Assembly (NCBI GenBank): GCA_005223125.1
Contig: NJBH01000022.1
Span: 1 to 61,298 of the forward strand
Length of the DNA stretch: 61,298 nt
Reading direction: 5' to 3'
From: Promethearchaeota archaeon Loki_b32
Lineage (GTDB): Archaea > Asgardarchaeota > Lokiarchaeia > Sigyniarchaeales > SOKP01
Positions 44,954 to 52,273 of this stretch are shown in pieces. A program made the translations under genes and the position numbers. Under the pieces are notes generated by a model that made no database searches, was not told the DNA's origin, and saw nothing but the letters and a program-made list of their open reading frames with translations. Position 1 is the stretch's first letter; each line of letters begins with the position of its first letter.

Positions 44954-46090
44954 TTATAGAAATTTTTCTAACCCCTTTTTTTGTTTTAATTCTTTACTTT
45001 TTTCTAAGTAAGGGTTGACAATTTCAATTATTTTAGGATTAAAGTTTTTTATAGTGTGCAATTCACCTCTCTTATAAACATCTAAAATCGATTCTTCTAG
45101 ATTATTAAGGTTCAAACCTGCCCACATTAGAGTTTTATTCGATTTACCTGTTTTTAATGCATCTATATACTCTTTATTTAAGAGTAATTCTGATAGTTTA
45201 TAATTCCATTTACGGAAATCTGAAGGAATCCAACGTTTTACTCGGACATTAACTTTATATTTTTGACATAAATTCCATAATTTATGATTAATTTCTTTAC
45301 AATAATCAGCAGGTGGATGTATCTCACCTTTATATAGATTTAAAAGTGGTTTAACAATTTGAGTATACTTACTTTTTTTTAATTTATTAATAAAATATTG
45401 AGCTTGAGAATCCCTCATGGTCAAGCCAGGTGAAAATAATACAAAATCAGCACCAGCTTCTTTAGATTTTTTTATTATGTCCTCTAAGTTTTCATCATTA
45501 TCCTCTAAAAATGGGATTATTGGAATGAAATATATGCCAACTTGTATATTGGGAGACTCTTTTTTAATGGTTTTTAAAGCTTCAAATCTTTCAGAAGGTG
45601 CTGATGAATATGGTTCTAAGAAACTAGCAAGTTCTTCATCAGTTGTACTAACTGAAAATCCTACAGTACACCAAGTATCATTAGCGATTGTTTTAAGTAT
45701 TTCCATATCCCGAGTGATTAAATTTGATTTAGTTGCTATATTAATGGGGAATTTATATTTTGCTATGACTTCTAAAACTTTTCTAGTATGTTCAATCTTT
45801 TTTTCTATTTGTTGATAAGCATCATTTACACCGCCAGGAGCAATTACGTCAGGCAATAATGTGCGAGCTCTTTTAAGTCTCTGATCCAGTTTTTTGTCAA
45901 AATTAGTCTTTATAATCACTTCATTTTCGAAATCCTCTATGTAATATCGTTCACTTCGAGCATCACAGTATATACAGGCATGAGCACATCCTGAATATGT
46001 ATTTAAAGTATAACGCGACCAAAACCATGAATCGGGATATTTTAACTTATTTATAACCGACTTAAACTCTTTATAAATGTATTTAACCAT
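44954..46090 (-). CDS. Radical SAM protein (Rv2578c/SPL-like)
   Basis: About 378 residues. TLNTYSGCAHACIYCDARSE holds the CxxxCxxC iron-sulfur motif. VGFSVSTTDEELASFLEPYSSAPSERF and GADFVLFSPGLTMRD are typical of the Rv2578c group, related to spore photoproduct lyase. The reaction is unknown; the adjacent AlkD-like gene hints at a nucleic acid repair role. ATG 46090 is preferred over an in-frame TTG at 46120 since it directly precedes the conserved KYIYKEFKS start. Confidence 0.8.
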   Translation of the reverse strand: MVKYIYKEFKSVINKLKYPDSWFWSRYTLNTYSGCAHACIYCDARSERYYIEDFENEVIIKTNFDKKLDQRLKRARTLLPDVIAPGGVNDAYQQIEKKIEHTRKVLEVIAKYKFPINIATKSNLITRDMEILKTIANDTWCTVGFSVSTTDEELASFLEPYSSAPSERFEALKTIKKESPNIQVGIYFIPIIPFLEDNDENLEDIIKKSKEAGADFVLFSPGLTMRDSQAQYFINKLKKSKYTQIVKPLLNLYKGEIHPPADYCKEINHKLWNLCQKYKVNVRVKRWIPSDFRKWNYKLSELLLNKEYIDALKTGKSNKTLMWAGLNLNNLEESILDVYKRGELHTIKNFNPKIIEIVNPYLEKSKELKQKKGLEKFL

Positions 46091-46177
46091 TATTATGATT
46101 GTTAATTCAGTATTGGTCAATAATAAAATAAAAAATTTAAGATTGATCCAAGAGAAGAATATTTAGTTTAAAAGAAG

Positions 46178-46256
46178 TGAAAAAACGCCTTTTTAATACA
46201 AATTTAGAAGTGATCTAATATATGGAAATGGAATATAATTTGCGGGCGTTTTTTCA
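46178..46256. repeat. 12-base inverted repeat around 55 bases
   Basis: TGAAAAAACGCC (46178-46189) and GGCGTTTTTTCA (46245-46256) are exact reverse complements, enclosing 55 AT-rich bases. It lies upstream of the radical SAM gene. It could be a structured RNA, an operator pair or the ends of a very small non-autonomous element. No flanking target duplication was seen. Confidence 0.5.
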
Positions 46257-46340
46257 ACTATATCATACGAATTTGTTAATTTAACTTTTTGCCTTTTAAA
46301 TTATTGAAAAAAAGGTGTTTCTTTTCTATTAATCAAAACT

Positions 46341-46362
46341 TCGTGAAACCATCCTTTCACGA
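46341..46362. terminator. Perfect 8-bp hairpin followed by T-run
   Basis: TCGTGAAA and TTTCACGA pair around CCATCC, followed on the plus strand by TGATTTTTTTAT. It resembles an intrinsic terminator, but no plus-strand gene precedes it. On the minus strand it lies just past the end of the tRNA-Gly gene. It may end that transcript or belong to an unannotated RNA. Confidence 0.4.
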
Positions 46363-46412
46363 TGATTTTTTTATATAAATTTTACCCCGAAATGATTTTA
46401 AGAGATAATAGA

Positions 46413-46514
46413 TGCGCGATCCGGGAATTGAAATCCCGAACAACCCCGAAATGGAGCGGCTACCCGGGTCATCGGCTTGGAAGGCCGAGATCCTAACCAC
46501 TAGACTAATCGCGC
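46413..46514 (-). tRNA. tRNA-Gly (UCC) with T-arm intron
   Basis: 102-base gene on the minus strand. Acceptor GCGCGAT pairs with ATCGCGC, discriminator A. The D arm is GTCT-AGTGGTTA-GGAT. Anticodon arm TCGGC-CTTCCAA-GCCGA is uninterrupted, with anticodon TCC at 46479-46481. The T arm reads CCGGG, then about 30 extra bases, then TTCAATT-CCCGG. Removing the insertion restores a normal 7-base T loop and a tRNA of about 72 bases. CCA is not encoded. Confidence 0.85.
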
Positions 46515-46576
46515 TTGAAAATTTTAGAAATTAGTGTGAGATAAAAAATTTATCATTTCTTTTAACTTTAGCGATT

Positions 46577-47251
46577 TTAAAGGATGCCATAAGTTAGTTC
46601 ATAATAGGTTATAATTCTATTAGTAGCAACCCAAGCATCTAATGGGTGTTTGGAAATAGAAATTAATTTATTTGAAAGAGTTATAATGTCTTTTGAGAAA
46701 CTACTTTTTTGAAATCCACCTACTAATGCGAAATAGTTTTTAGCAATATCCTTAGGAAATAACTCCTCATAATTATTGACCAATTTCCCTTTACTTGAAA
46801 AGATATATATTTCAGGATTTTCAAATTTTGCTATAAGGTCCTTTAAGCTTCCGTCAAATGGGGTTATTAATTTTGATGTTTCTGTCTCGATACTTCCATC
46901 TATAAACAATTTAGCTATTAAACCTTTAAACCGGTTATAATTTCTCGCGATTCTAATTTCTGGGTTGAATTTAAAAATCTTATTATTAATTGTATGAATA
47001 TATATTATTAAATTACCATTAATATTTAGTGGTGATCCTAAAGCATTAAGTAAACAAACGTGAGTTATATCTGGTCTTCCTCTTTTTTGGAAGTTTTTCA
47101 GATTTTTCATAGCCGAAAAATGTAATGTGTTATCTAGGAGTTGTGAAGAATAAATTCTTGATGAAAAATTTTTCTTAACAGCAGGATGAGATCTAATTTG
47201 TTTTGGAATTAATTCTAATCCGCATTCAGCAAAAACCATAATTAATGGCAT
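46577..47251 (-). CDS. nep1: Nep1/Emg1 rRNA pseudouridine N1-methyltransferase
   Basis: 224-residue SPOUT-class methyltransferase that N1-methylates a pseudouridine in small-subunit rRNA and helps ribosome assembly. Signatures are FAECGLELIP at the N-terminus, KRGRPDITHVCLLNALGSPLN (RNA and dimer interface) and the knot region YFALVGGFQK with LISISKHPLDAWVATNRIITYYE. Length is typical for archaeal Nep1. It heads a minus-strand ribosome-biogenesis group with the RNase P and YhbY-like genes. Confidence 0.92.
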   Translation of the reverse strand: MPLIMVFAECGLELIPKQIRSHPAVKKNFSSRIYSSQLLDNTLHFSAMKNLKNFQKRGRPDITHVCLLNALGSPLNINGNLIIYIHTINNKIFKFNPEIRIARNYNRFKGLIAKLFIDGSIETETSKLITPFDGSLKDLIAKFENPEIYIFSSKGKLVNNYEELFPKDIAKNYFALVGGFQKSSFSKDIITLSNKLISISKHPLDAWVATNRIITYYELTYGIL

Positions 47252-47285
47252 AAGAAACTTCCGATAATTTAATCAAATAAATATA

Positions 47286-47630
47286 TTATTTCTTTTTATT
47301 GTTTAACTTAATGAAATATCTTGTGGTTTTATTGCACTCAAAACACGTTAAAGAGACATGAGACCCTTTTCCTTTCTGTGAATGCAATCTAATCCTATAA
47401 TTTACCCCAGGATAAAGAAACATTTTGCATTTATGACAAATACGTTTTTTCCACTCATGAGGTATTCTTATCTTGGTTCTTTGAGCATAACGCCTTGCTA
47501 AATAAGTATAACGATTTGCTAAAGTTTTATTTTCAGGAAAAATCTCGTGAGCTTTTTGAAATAAATAAATCATCCTGGAATTTGCAATTTTTTTTACGAT
47601 ATATTTTGAATTTTTATTCCTTTTCGGCAT
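47286..47630 (-). CDS. rnp4: RNase P protein component 4 (Rpp21)
   Basis: 114-residue zinc protein of the archaeal/eukaryotic RNase P complex, which trims tRNA 5' leaders. N-terminal helices (KKIANSRMIYLFQKAHEIF, ANRYTYLARRYAQRT) are followed by a zinc ribbon of two CxxC pairs, ICHKCKMFLYPG and TCFECNKTTRY. It lies between the YhbY-like gene and nep1 on the same strand with short gaps, forming an RNA-processing operon. Its product would act on the tRNAs of this window. Confidence 0.92.
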   Translation of the reverse strand: MPKRNKNSKYIVKKIANSRMIYLFQKAHEIFPENKTLANRYTYLARRYAQRTKIRIPHEWKKRICHKCKMFLYPGVNYRIRLHSQKGKGSHVSLTCFECNKTTRYFIKLNNKKK

Positions 47631-47652
47631 CTAAATTATCTTTAAAGCATTT

Positions 47653-47925
47653 TTAATTAAACTTATTAAAATCATGTAAGGAAAGTATGAAAATTTTTCC
47701 TCTAACATCTATTAAATAAGAGTTTGTTAAATTTGAGATTTTATTAGCTAATTCTTTTACATTTGATTTTGTGGCAACAGATCTTAATGCCTTGATTTTT
47801 ATTACTTTATATCTTTTTAATAATTTATTTACGTGGTTGACAAACTCATTAGTAATCCCATTTTTACCCAAAATACAATTTGGTTGCGATGATAAAGCAT
47901 TCTTAAATTTTTTTACATAATCCAT
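47653..47925 (-). CDS. YhbY/CRM-domain RNA-binding protein
   Basis: 90-residue CRM-domain protein (CRS1-YhbY type), an RNA-binding fold tied to ribosome assembly. The motif LGKNGITNEFVNHVNKLLKRYKVIKIKAL is the classic GxxGxT/x-loop with following helix and strand, and YLIDVRGKIFILSL ends the sheet. It is 22 bases upstream of rnp4 on the same strand and divergent from rps19e. Confidence 0.88.
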   Translation of the reverse strand: MDYVKKFKNALSSQPNCILGKNGITNEFVNHVNKLLKRYKVIKIKALRSVATKSNVKELANKISNLTNSYLIDVRGKIFILSLHDFNKFN

Positions 47926-48017
47926 TGTCTTAGAACTTAAAAAATAGGAAAAATTTTTAATTTATTCTGACTTTTTAAACGTATTATATTTAATAATGAA
48001 GTATAGAATTAAAGATC

Positions 48018-48443
48018 ATGTCTATATATGTTGTTCAACCAGAAAAACTTCTCGAAGCAATAGCAGAAAAACTTAGAGAATATCCAGAAATTACACCTCC
48101 AAAAGGTTCAGAATTTTGGAAAACCGCATTTTTTAAAGAATTAGCACCACAGGATTCTGAGAAATTCTGGTACATCAGATGTGCTTCACTTCTAAGAAAA
48201 GTCAAAAAATATGGACCTATCGGAGTAAATAAACTTAGAAAATTTTATGGAGGAAAAAATAGAAAAGGTCCTGGACGAAGTCACTCTGCAAAGGGAAGTG
48301 GGAAAATTATAAGAGTGGCATTGCAACAATTAGCAAATGCAAAGTTAGTTGAGAGGGTAGAAAAAAAAGGAAGAGTTGTTTCCGCTGAAGGTACAAGTTT
48401 ATTAGAACGAACAGCATATGCAATTTTAAGACATAAAACCTAA
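48018..48443 (+). CDS. rps19e: Ribosomal protein S19e
   Basis: 141-residue small-subunit protein found in archaea and eukaryotes. Family features: VVQPEKLLEAIAEKLREYPEI, FWYIRCASLLRKVKKYGPIGVNKLRKFYGGKNRKGPGR and the winged-helix end ALQQLANAKLVERVEKKGRVVS. It opens the plus-strand block S19e-PDCD5-L39e-L31e-aIF6-L18Ae-prefoldin-FtsY-SecE, an order widely conserved in archaea. Confidence 0.95.
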   Translation: MSIYVVQPEKLLEAIAEKLREYPEITPPKGSEFWKTAFFKELAPQDSEKFWYIRCASLLRKVKKYGPIGVNKLRKFYGGKNRKGPGRSHSAKGSGKIIRVALQQLANAKLVERVEKKGRVVSAEGTSLLERTAYAILRHKT

Positions 48444-48468
48444 AAATTGTATTATTTAGGGATTTAAA

Positions 48469-48810
48469 TTGAGTAATGACGAAGAATTAGACAGTATTAG
48501 AAGAAGAAGATTAGAAGAATTAAAGCAGCAAGCTGCTCAACAACAGATCGCAGAAGATCAACAAAATGAATTTGAATCGAAAAAATATCAACTAATGAGA
48601 AAGATTTTAAGTCAAGAAGGAAGGCAAAGATTAGAAAATATTCGGATGGTCAAACCAGAATTCGCGGAACAAATAGAATTACAATTGATTCAATTATTAA
48701 AGTCGGGACAACTAAGAGGATCAATTCCCCTACCAGATGATGCATTTAAAAAACTTTTAGAACAAATTTCTTCAATGGGAAGGAAAAAAGAATTTAATAT
48801 CAAAAAATAG
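48469..48810 (+). CDS. PDCD5-family DNA-binding protein
   Basis: 113-residue helical protein of the PDCD5/TFAR19 family. It shows the family's RRRRLEELKQQAAQQQ N-terminal helix, a core helix RKILSQEGRQRLENIRMVKPEFAEQIE and LIQLLKSGQLRGSIPLPDDAFKKLLEQI. Archaeal members bind DNA non-specifically and appear linked to translation gene clusters. The start is TTG at 48469, 25 bases after the S19e stop, with AGGGA upstream. No ATG is in range. Confidence 0.9.
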   Translation: MSNDEELDSIRRRRLEELKQQAAQQQIAEDQQNEFESKKYQLMRKILSQEGRQRLENIRMVKPEFAEQIELQLIQLLKSGQLRGSIPLPDDAFKKLLEQISSMGRKKEFNIKK

Positions 48811-48847
48811 AAAAGTATAAAGAAAAATTTTAAAGAGATCAGGGTTT

Positions 48848-49009
48848 ATGGCAAGAAATAAAGATTTACCTTCTAAATTACGAAGAGCAAAGAAATATAA
48901 ACAAAGTCAATCAATACCAAGCTGGGTTACTATAAAAACAAATCGTAGAGTGAGAAGTAACCCTTACTCGAGAAGATCTTGGAGGAATGCAAGATTAAAA
49001 CGAGATTAA
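48848..49009 (+). CDS. rpl39e: Ribosomal protein L39e
   Basis: A 53-residue, very basic protein starting MARNKDLPSKLRRAKKYKQS, with the family's IPSWVTIKTNRRVRSNPYSRRSWRNARLK continuing to the end. L39e lines the ribosome exit tunnel. It is too short for a 60-codon cut-off but its position between PDCD5 and L31e and its sequence are unmistakable. Start ATG 48848, TAA ends at 49009. Confidence 0.95.
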   Translation: MARNKDLPSKLRRAKKYKQSQSIPSWVTIKTNRRVRSNPYSRRSWRNARLKRD

Positions 49010-49037
49010 AATTTATTAATTATAAAATTGAAGAATA

Positions 49038-49487
49038 ATGGCAAAAAAGGAAAAGGAAATTAATCTAGATGATTTAGAGGAAGAATTAGCAGATTCTGAA
49101 GAACCTGTTGAAGAGATTGAAGAGATCGAAGAATTTAGCTTAGATGAAATCTCTGAAGAAGAAGAAATAAGTGAAATCTTTGAAGAAGAGGCGTTAGAAG
49201 GGGAAGAAGTAGAGGAAATAGAAGAACCAAAAGAGGAAATAATTGATGAAAGGATTTATATTATTCCACTTGCTAAAGCACGTAAAGGCCCAAGAAATAA
49301 ACGAGCTAAAAAAGCAATTAGATATTTAAAAGAATATATGACTCGTCATTTTAAACCAGAATCTTTAGTAATTACTCAAGAAGTTAATCAGGCTATATGG
49401 CAACGCGGAATTCAGAAACCTCCAAGAAAATTAAAGGTAAGAGCAACTAAAAACATTGATGGATTAGTTGTTGTCTATTTGGGTTAA
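49038..49487 (+). CDS. rpl31e: Ribosomal protein L31e with acidic N-terminal extension
   Basis: 149-residue protein. Residues 70-149 are a normal L31e domain (RIYIIPLAKARKGPRNKRA, KAIRYLKEYMTRHF, NQAIWQRGIQKPPRKLKVRA). Residues 1-68 form an extremely acidic, low-complexity tail (runs such as EEIEEIEEFSLDEISEEEE), whereas L31e is usually 80-95 residues. The tail could bind basic proteins, ions or a partner near the exit tunnel. The ATG at 49038 follows the L39e stop by 28 bases. No internal ATG precedes the conserved domain closely, so the extension looks real. Confidence 0.9.
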   Translation: MAKKEKEINLDDLEEELADSEEPVEEIEEIEEFSLDEISEEEEISEIFEEEALEGEEVEEIEEPKEEIIDERIYIIPLAKARKGPRNKRAKKAIRYLKEYMTRHFKPESLVITQEVNQAIWQRGIQKPPRKLKVRATKNIDGLVVVYLG

Positions 49488-49511
49488 TATATTAAAAATA
49501 TACTTGTTTTT

Positions 49512-50180
49512 ATGATTATTAGAGCTCAAATTTTTGGTAGGAGTTTAGTAGGAGCATTTTTAATTGTGAATAATTCATATATTCTTTATCCGCCAACATT
49601 AATAAAACCACAACTAAAAAAGTTCAAAACGGTTTTTGAAGAACCTCTTTATCCTCTCACAATTAATAATTCCAATTTATTAGGTATCTATTCAGCATCA
49701 AATAAATACGGAATAATAGTACCTTATATTATAAGAGAAGACGAGTTAAATAATTTAAAATCATATGTGAATGATTCGAGTAATATAGGAGTTTTAAAAT
49801 CAATTGATAATGCTTTTGGAAATTTAATATTATGTAACGATAAGGGGGCAATAATTAGCTCATTATTAGAAAATTACAAATCTGAGATTGAAGATATTCT
49901 AAATGTTGAGACTGTTATTTACGAATTCGCGAATTATTACCTTCCAGGTTCAATATCATTAGCTAATAATTATGGTTGTTTAGTCCATCCGCTATCAACT
50001 GATGAGGAGATTGAAGATATATCTTCAATTTTAAAGGTTGATGAGGTTGATGTCTCAACAGTAAATCGGGGAGTACCATATTTAAGGTCAGGAGCAAGCG
50101 TAAATGATAAAAGTGGAATTTTTGGAATTGATTGTACAGGCCCTGAAATGATGCGAATTACTAATGTTTTACATTTATAA
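49512..50180 (+). CDS. eif6: Translation initiation factor aIF6
   Basis: 222-residue anti-association factor that binds the large subunit and keeps subunits apart. It shows the five-fold repeated alpha-beta units of the family: SLVGAFLIVNNSYILYPP, LLGIYSASNKYGIIVPYII, DNAFGNLILCNDKGAIIS, GSISLANNYGCLVHPL and GASVNDKSGIFGIDCTGPEMMRI. Length is standard. It begins 24 bases after rpl31e. Confidence 0.94.
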   Translation: MIIRAQIFGRSLVGAFLIVNNSYILYPPTLIKPQLKKFKTVFEEPLYPLTINNSNLLGIYSASNKYGIIVPYIIREDELNNLKSYVNDSSNIGVLKSIDNAFGNLILCNDKGAIISSLLENYKSEIEDILNVETVIYEFANYYLPGSISLANNYGCLVHPLSTDEEIEDISSILKVDEVDVSTVNRGVPYLRSGASVNDKSGIFGIDCTGPEMMRITNVLHL

Positions 50181-50318
50181 AGAGAGCCTAAAAAAGTGTG
50201 ATTCCTTCTTAAATTCTTAAGTAGCTTTAAAATCCAACAAGAAGTAAAATACAAAATTTAATATTTTTAGAAATATTATCCTATTTTAAAAACTTTGATA
50301 CAGTGGTTTTATTTAGTT

Positions 50319-50546
50319 ATGTCAGAGATAAAAATTTTCAGAATTATTGGCAACTACAAAAAGAATCATAAAAAGTATTTATTTAGAAAAGAAGTACGCG
50401 CCTTAAGGGAAGAAGATGCTCTTGAAAAGGTATTAAGCCAAATTACATCAATTGGGATAATAAGACGCCAAATCAACATTCAGGAAGTAAAACAAATATC
50501 TCTGGAAGAATCTCAAGATTATCTTATACGAGAATTATCAGAATAA
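50319..50546 (+). CDS. rplX: Ribosomal protein L18Ae (LX)
   Basis: 75 residues from ATG 50319. The archaeal L18Ae/LX domain is seen as IKIFRIIGNYKKNHKKYLF, KEVRALREEDALEKVLS and IRRQINIQEVKQIS. An in-frame upstream ATG at 50295 would add eight residues unlike the family, so the inner start is preferred. It is located, as usual, between aIF6 and prefoldin alpha. Confidence 0.92.
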   Translation: MSEIKIFRIIGNYKKNHKKYLFRKEVRALREEDALEKVLSQITSIGIIRRQINIQEVKQISLEESQDYLIRELSE

Positions 50547-50578
50547 ATAAAAATTAATCTTTAAATAGTTTGATAGAG

Positions 50579-50989
50579 ATGGAACCTCCTCAAGAATACC
50601 AAGAACAGCTTATAAAAATTCGATATTTAAGAGAACAGTATAATATGTTTCAAGGGCAGTTAGAAATCATTAACGCTTCTCTCGGGAATATTATGAATAC
50701 TAAAAGAACTGTAGAAAATTTAAAAGAGGGAGTAAAACAAGATGATGAAATTCTATTACCTATTGGAGGTTTAGTTAATATAAAAGCATCAATTAAAGAA
50801 CCAGAGAAGGTTCTATTAGCTGTTACTCAAGATGTTATAATTGAGAAGGATTTAGATGGTGCTCTCGAATTTCTTAATAGATTGATTGAGCAACATAATA
50901 AACAAACTCAATTTTTAAGAACTCAATTACAAAATATAGAAATGACCCTTCAAGAAATTTCTCAAAATGTTCAAAGAGGGGATACATAA
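50579..50989 (+). CDS. pfdA: Prefoldin subunit alpha
   Basis: 136 residues from ATG 50579 (a TTG nine bases earlier is the alternative). Two long coiled-coil helices flank a beta hairpin (EILLPIGGLVNIKASIKEPEKVLLAVTQDVIIEKD), the prefoldin alpha pattern. With beta subunits it forms the jellyfish-like chaperone that holds unfolded proteins for the chaperonin. The beta subunit is not in this window. Confidence 0.92.
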   Translation: MEPPQEYQEQLIKIRYLREQYNMFQGQLEIINASLGNIMNTKRTVENLKEGVKQDDEILLPIGGLVNIKASIKEPEKVLLAVTQDVIIEKDLDGALEFLNRLIEQHNKQTQFLRTQLQNIEMTLQEISQNVQRGDT

Positions 50990-51055
50990 TATTAGAGTTC
51001 TTGTATTAATCTCGTTAGAATTTTAATTATAGCTTAAATATTTATGGTGAAATAA

Positions 51056-51949
51056 ATGCTTGAAAAATTAAAAAACACTTTTTCATCATTTGTTAAAAAA
51101 ACTTTAACAGAAAAAAAGTTAGATGATGCTATCAATGATTTAAAATTACTTCTTTTAAGTAACGATGTAGCTATTGACACTGCTGAAGAGATTTGTAATA
51201 AGATTATTAAGTCCTTCGAAGGAGAACAAATAGGACGCTTAACATCAATCCAAAAAATGTTATTCGATACTTTAAAAGAAACTTTATCTGAAATCTTAAC
51301 ACCTGAAGAAGATTTAGATCTACTCTTAGAAATTAATAAAAAAAAAAGTAAACCTTATGTAATTGTGTTTCTCGGAGTTAATGGAACGGGAAAAACAACA
51401 ACTATGGCTAAAATTGCTTATTTTTTAAAAAAAAATGGATTATCAATTGTAGCAGCAGCAGCAGATACATTTCGAGCAGCAGCAATTGAACAATTATCCT
51501 ATCACATGGATAATGTAGGAATAAGAGTTATAAAACATGAATATAAATCAGATCCTGCTTCAGTTGCGTATGATGCTATTGAACATGCTAAAGCTAAAAA
51601 AATTGAGGTGGTTATGGTTGACACAAGTGGGAGGCAAACGACAAACAAAAACTTAATGTTAGAGATGCAGAAGATAGTCCGTGTGGCAAAACCAGATTTA
51701 ATTGTATTTGTTGGTGATTCTTTAGCTGGTAACGATGCGGTTTACCAAGCTAGAGAATTCAAGAAAAACGTCGGGATTGATGCAAATATTTTAACTAAAT
51801 TAGATGCTGATGCAAAAGGGGGTGCTGCTTTGTCTATCTCATTTGAAACTAAAAAACCTATTATTTTTGTTGGAGTGGGTCAAGGTTACGAGGATTTAAA
51901 ACCATTCGATAGAGAAATGTTTATATCAAATATACTTGAGCTTGTTTAA
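51056..51949 (+). CDS. ftsY: Signal recognition particle receptor FtsY
   Basis: 297-residue SRP GTPase. An N domain (1-95) is followed by a G domain with the P-loop GVNGTGKTTT (107-116), the DTFRAAAIEQL insertion-box start, DTSGRQTTN, TKLDADAKGGAAL and the closing GVGQGYEDLKPFD. There is no long acidic A domain, as in many archaea. It docks ribosome-SRP complexes at the membrane and is encoded next to secE. GGTGA lies eight bases before the ATG. Confidence 0.95.
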   Translation: MLEKLKNTFSSFVKKTLTEKKLDDAINDLKLLLLSNDVAIDTAEEICNKIIKSFEGEQIGRLTSIQKMLFDTLKETLSEILTPEEDLDLLLEINKKKSKPYVIVFLGVNGTGKTTTMAKIAYFLKKNGLSIVAAAADTFRAAAIEQLSYHMDNVGIRVIKHEYKSDPASVAYDAIEHAKAKKIEVVMVDTSGRQTTNKNLMLEMQKIVRVAKPDLIVFVGDSLAGNDAVYQAREFKKNVGIDANILTKLDADAKGGAALSISFETKKPIIFVGVGQGYEDLKPFDREMFISNILELV

Positions 51950-52010
51950 TTTAGTGTTATAAGATAATCTTAACAGATAACTTTTTATCTAACAAATCTT
52001 TTTTTTTAAT

Positions 52011-52250
52011 GTGTCAAATTACCCGAAATATGATAAGTATACTCAAGCCAATAAGAAAAAAAAGCCAGGCTATTATGAAAGAATAGCTACTTTTTTTCAA
52101 AATACAAAGAGAATAATAAAAATAGCAAATAAGCCTAACCGTAAAGATTATTTCTTAGTATTCAAAATTTGTGCTATAGGGATAGTGCTTTTAGGTGCTG
52201 TTTCATATGTATTACAATTGATTTTTTCTGTAGCAATGCCTATTGGATAA
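52011..52250 (+). CDS. secE: SecE/Sec61-gamma translocon subunit
   Basis: 79-residue protein with an amphipathic helix (ERIATFFQNTKRIIKIANKPNRKDYFLVF) followed by one membrane helix (KICAIGIVLLGAVSYVLQLIF), the standard archaeal SecE layout. The start is GTG 52011. It follows ftsY by 61 bases and is convergent with dnaG. Confidence 0.92.
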   Translation: MSNYPKYDKYTQANKKKKPGYYERIATFFQNTKRIIKIANKPNRKDYFLVFKICAIGIVLLGAVSYVLQLIFSVAMPIG

Positions 52251-52273
52251 CTTTTTTTGAATTAAATTACTAT

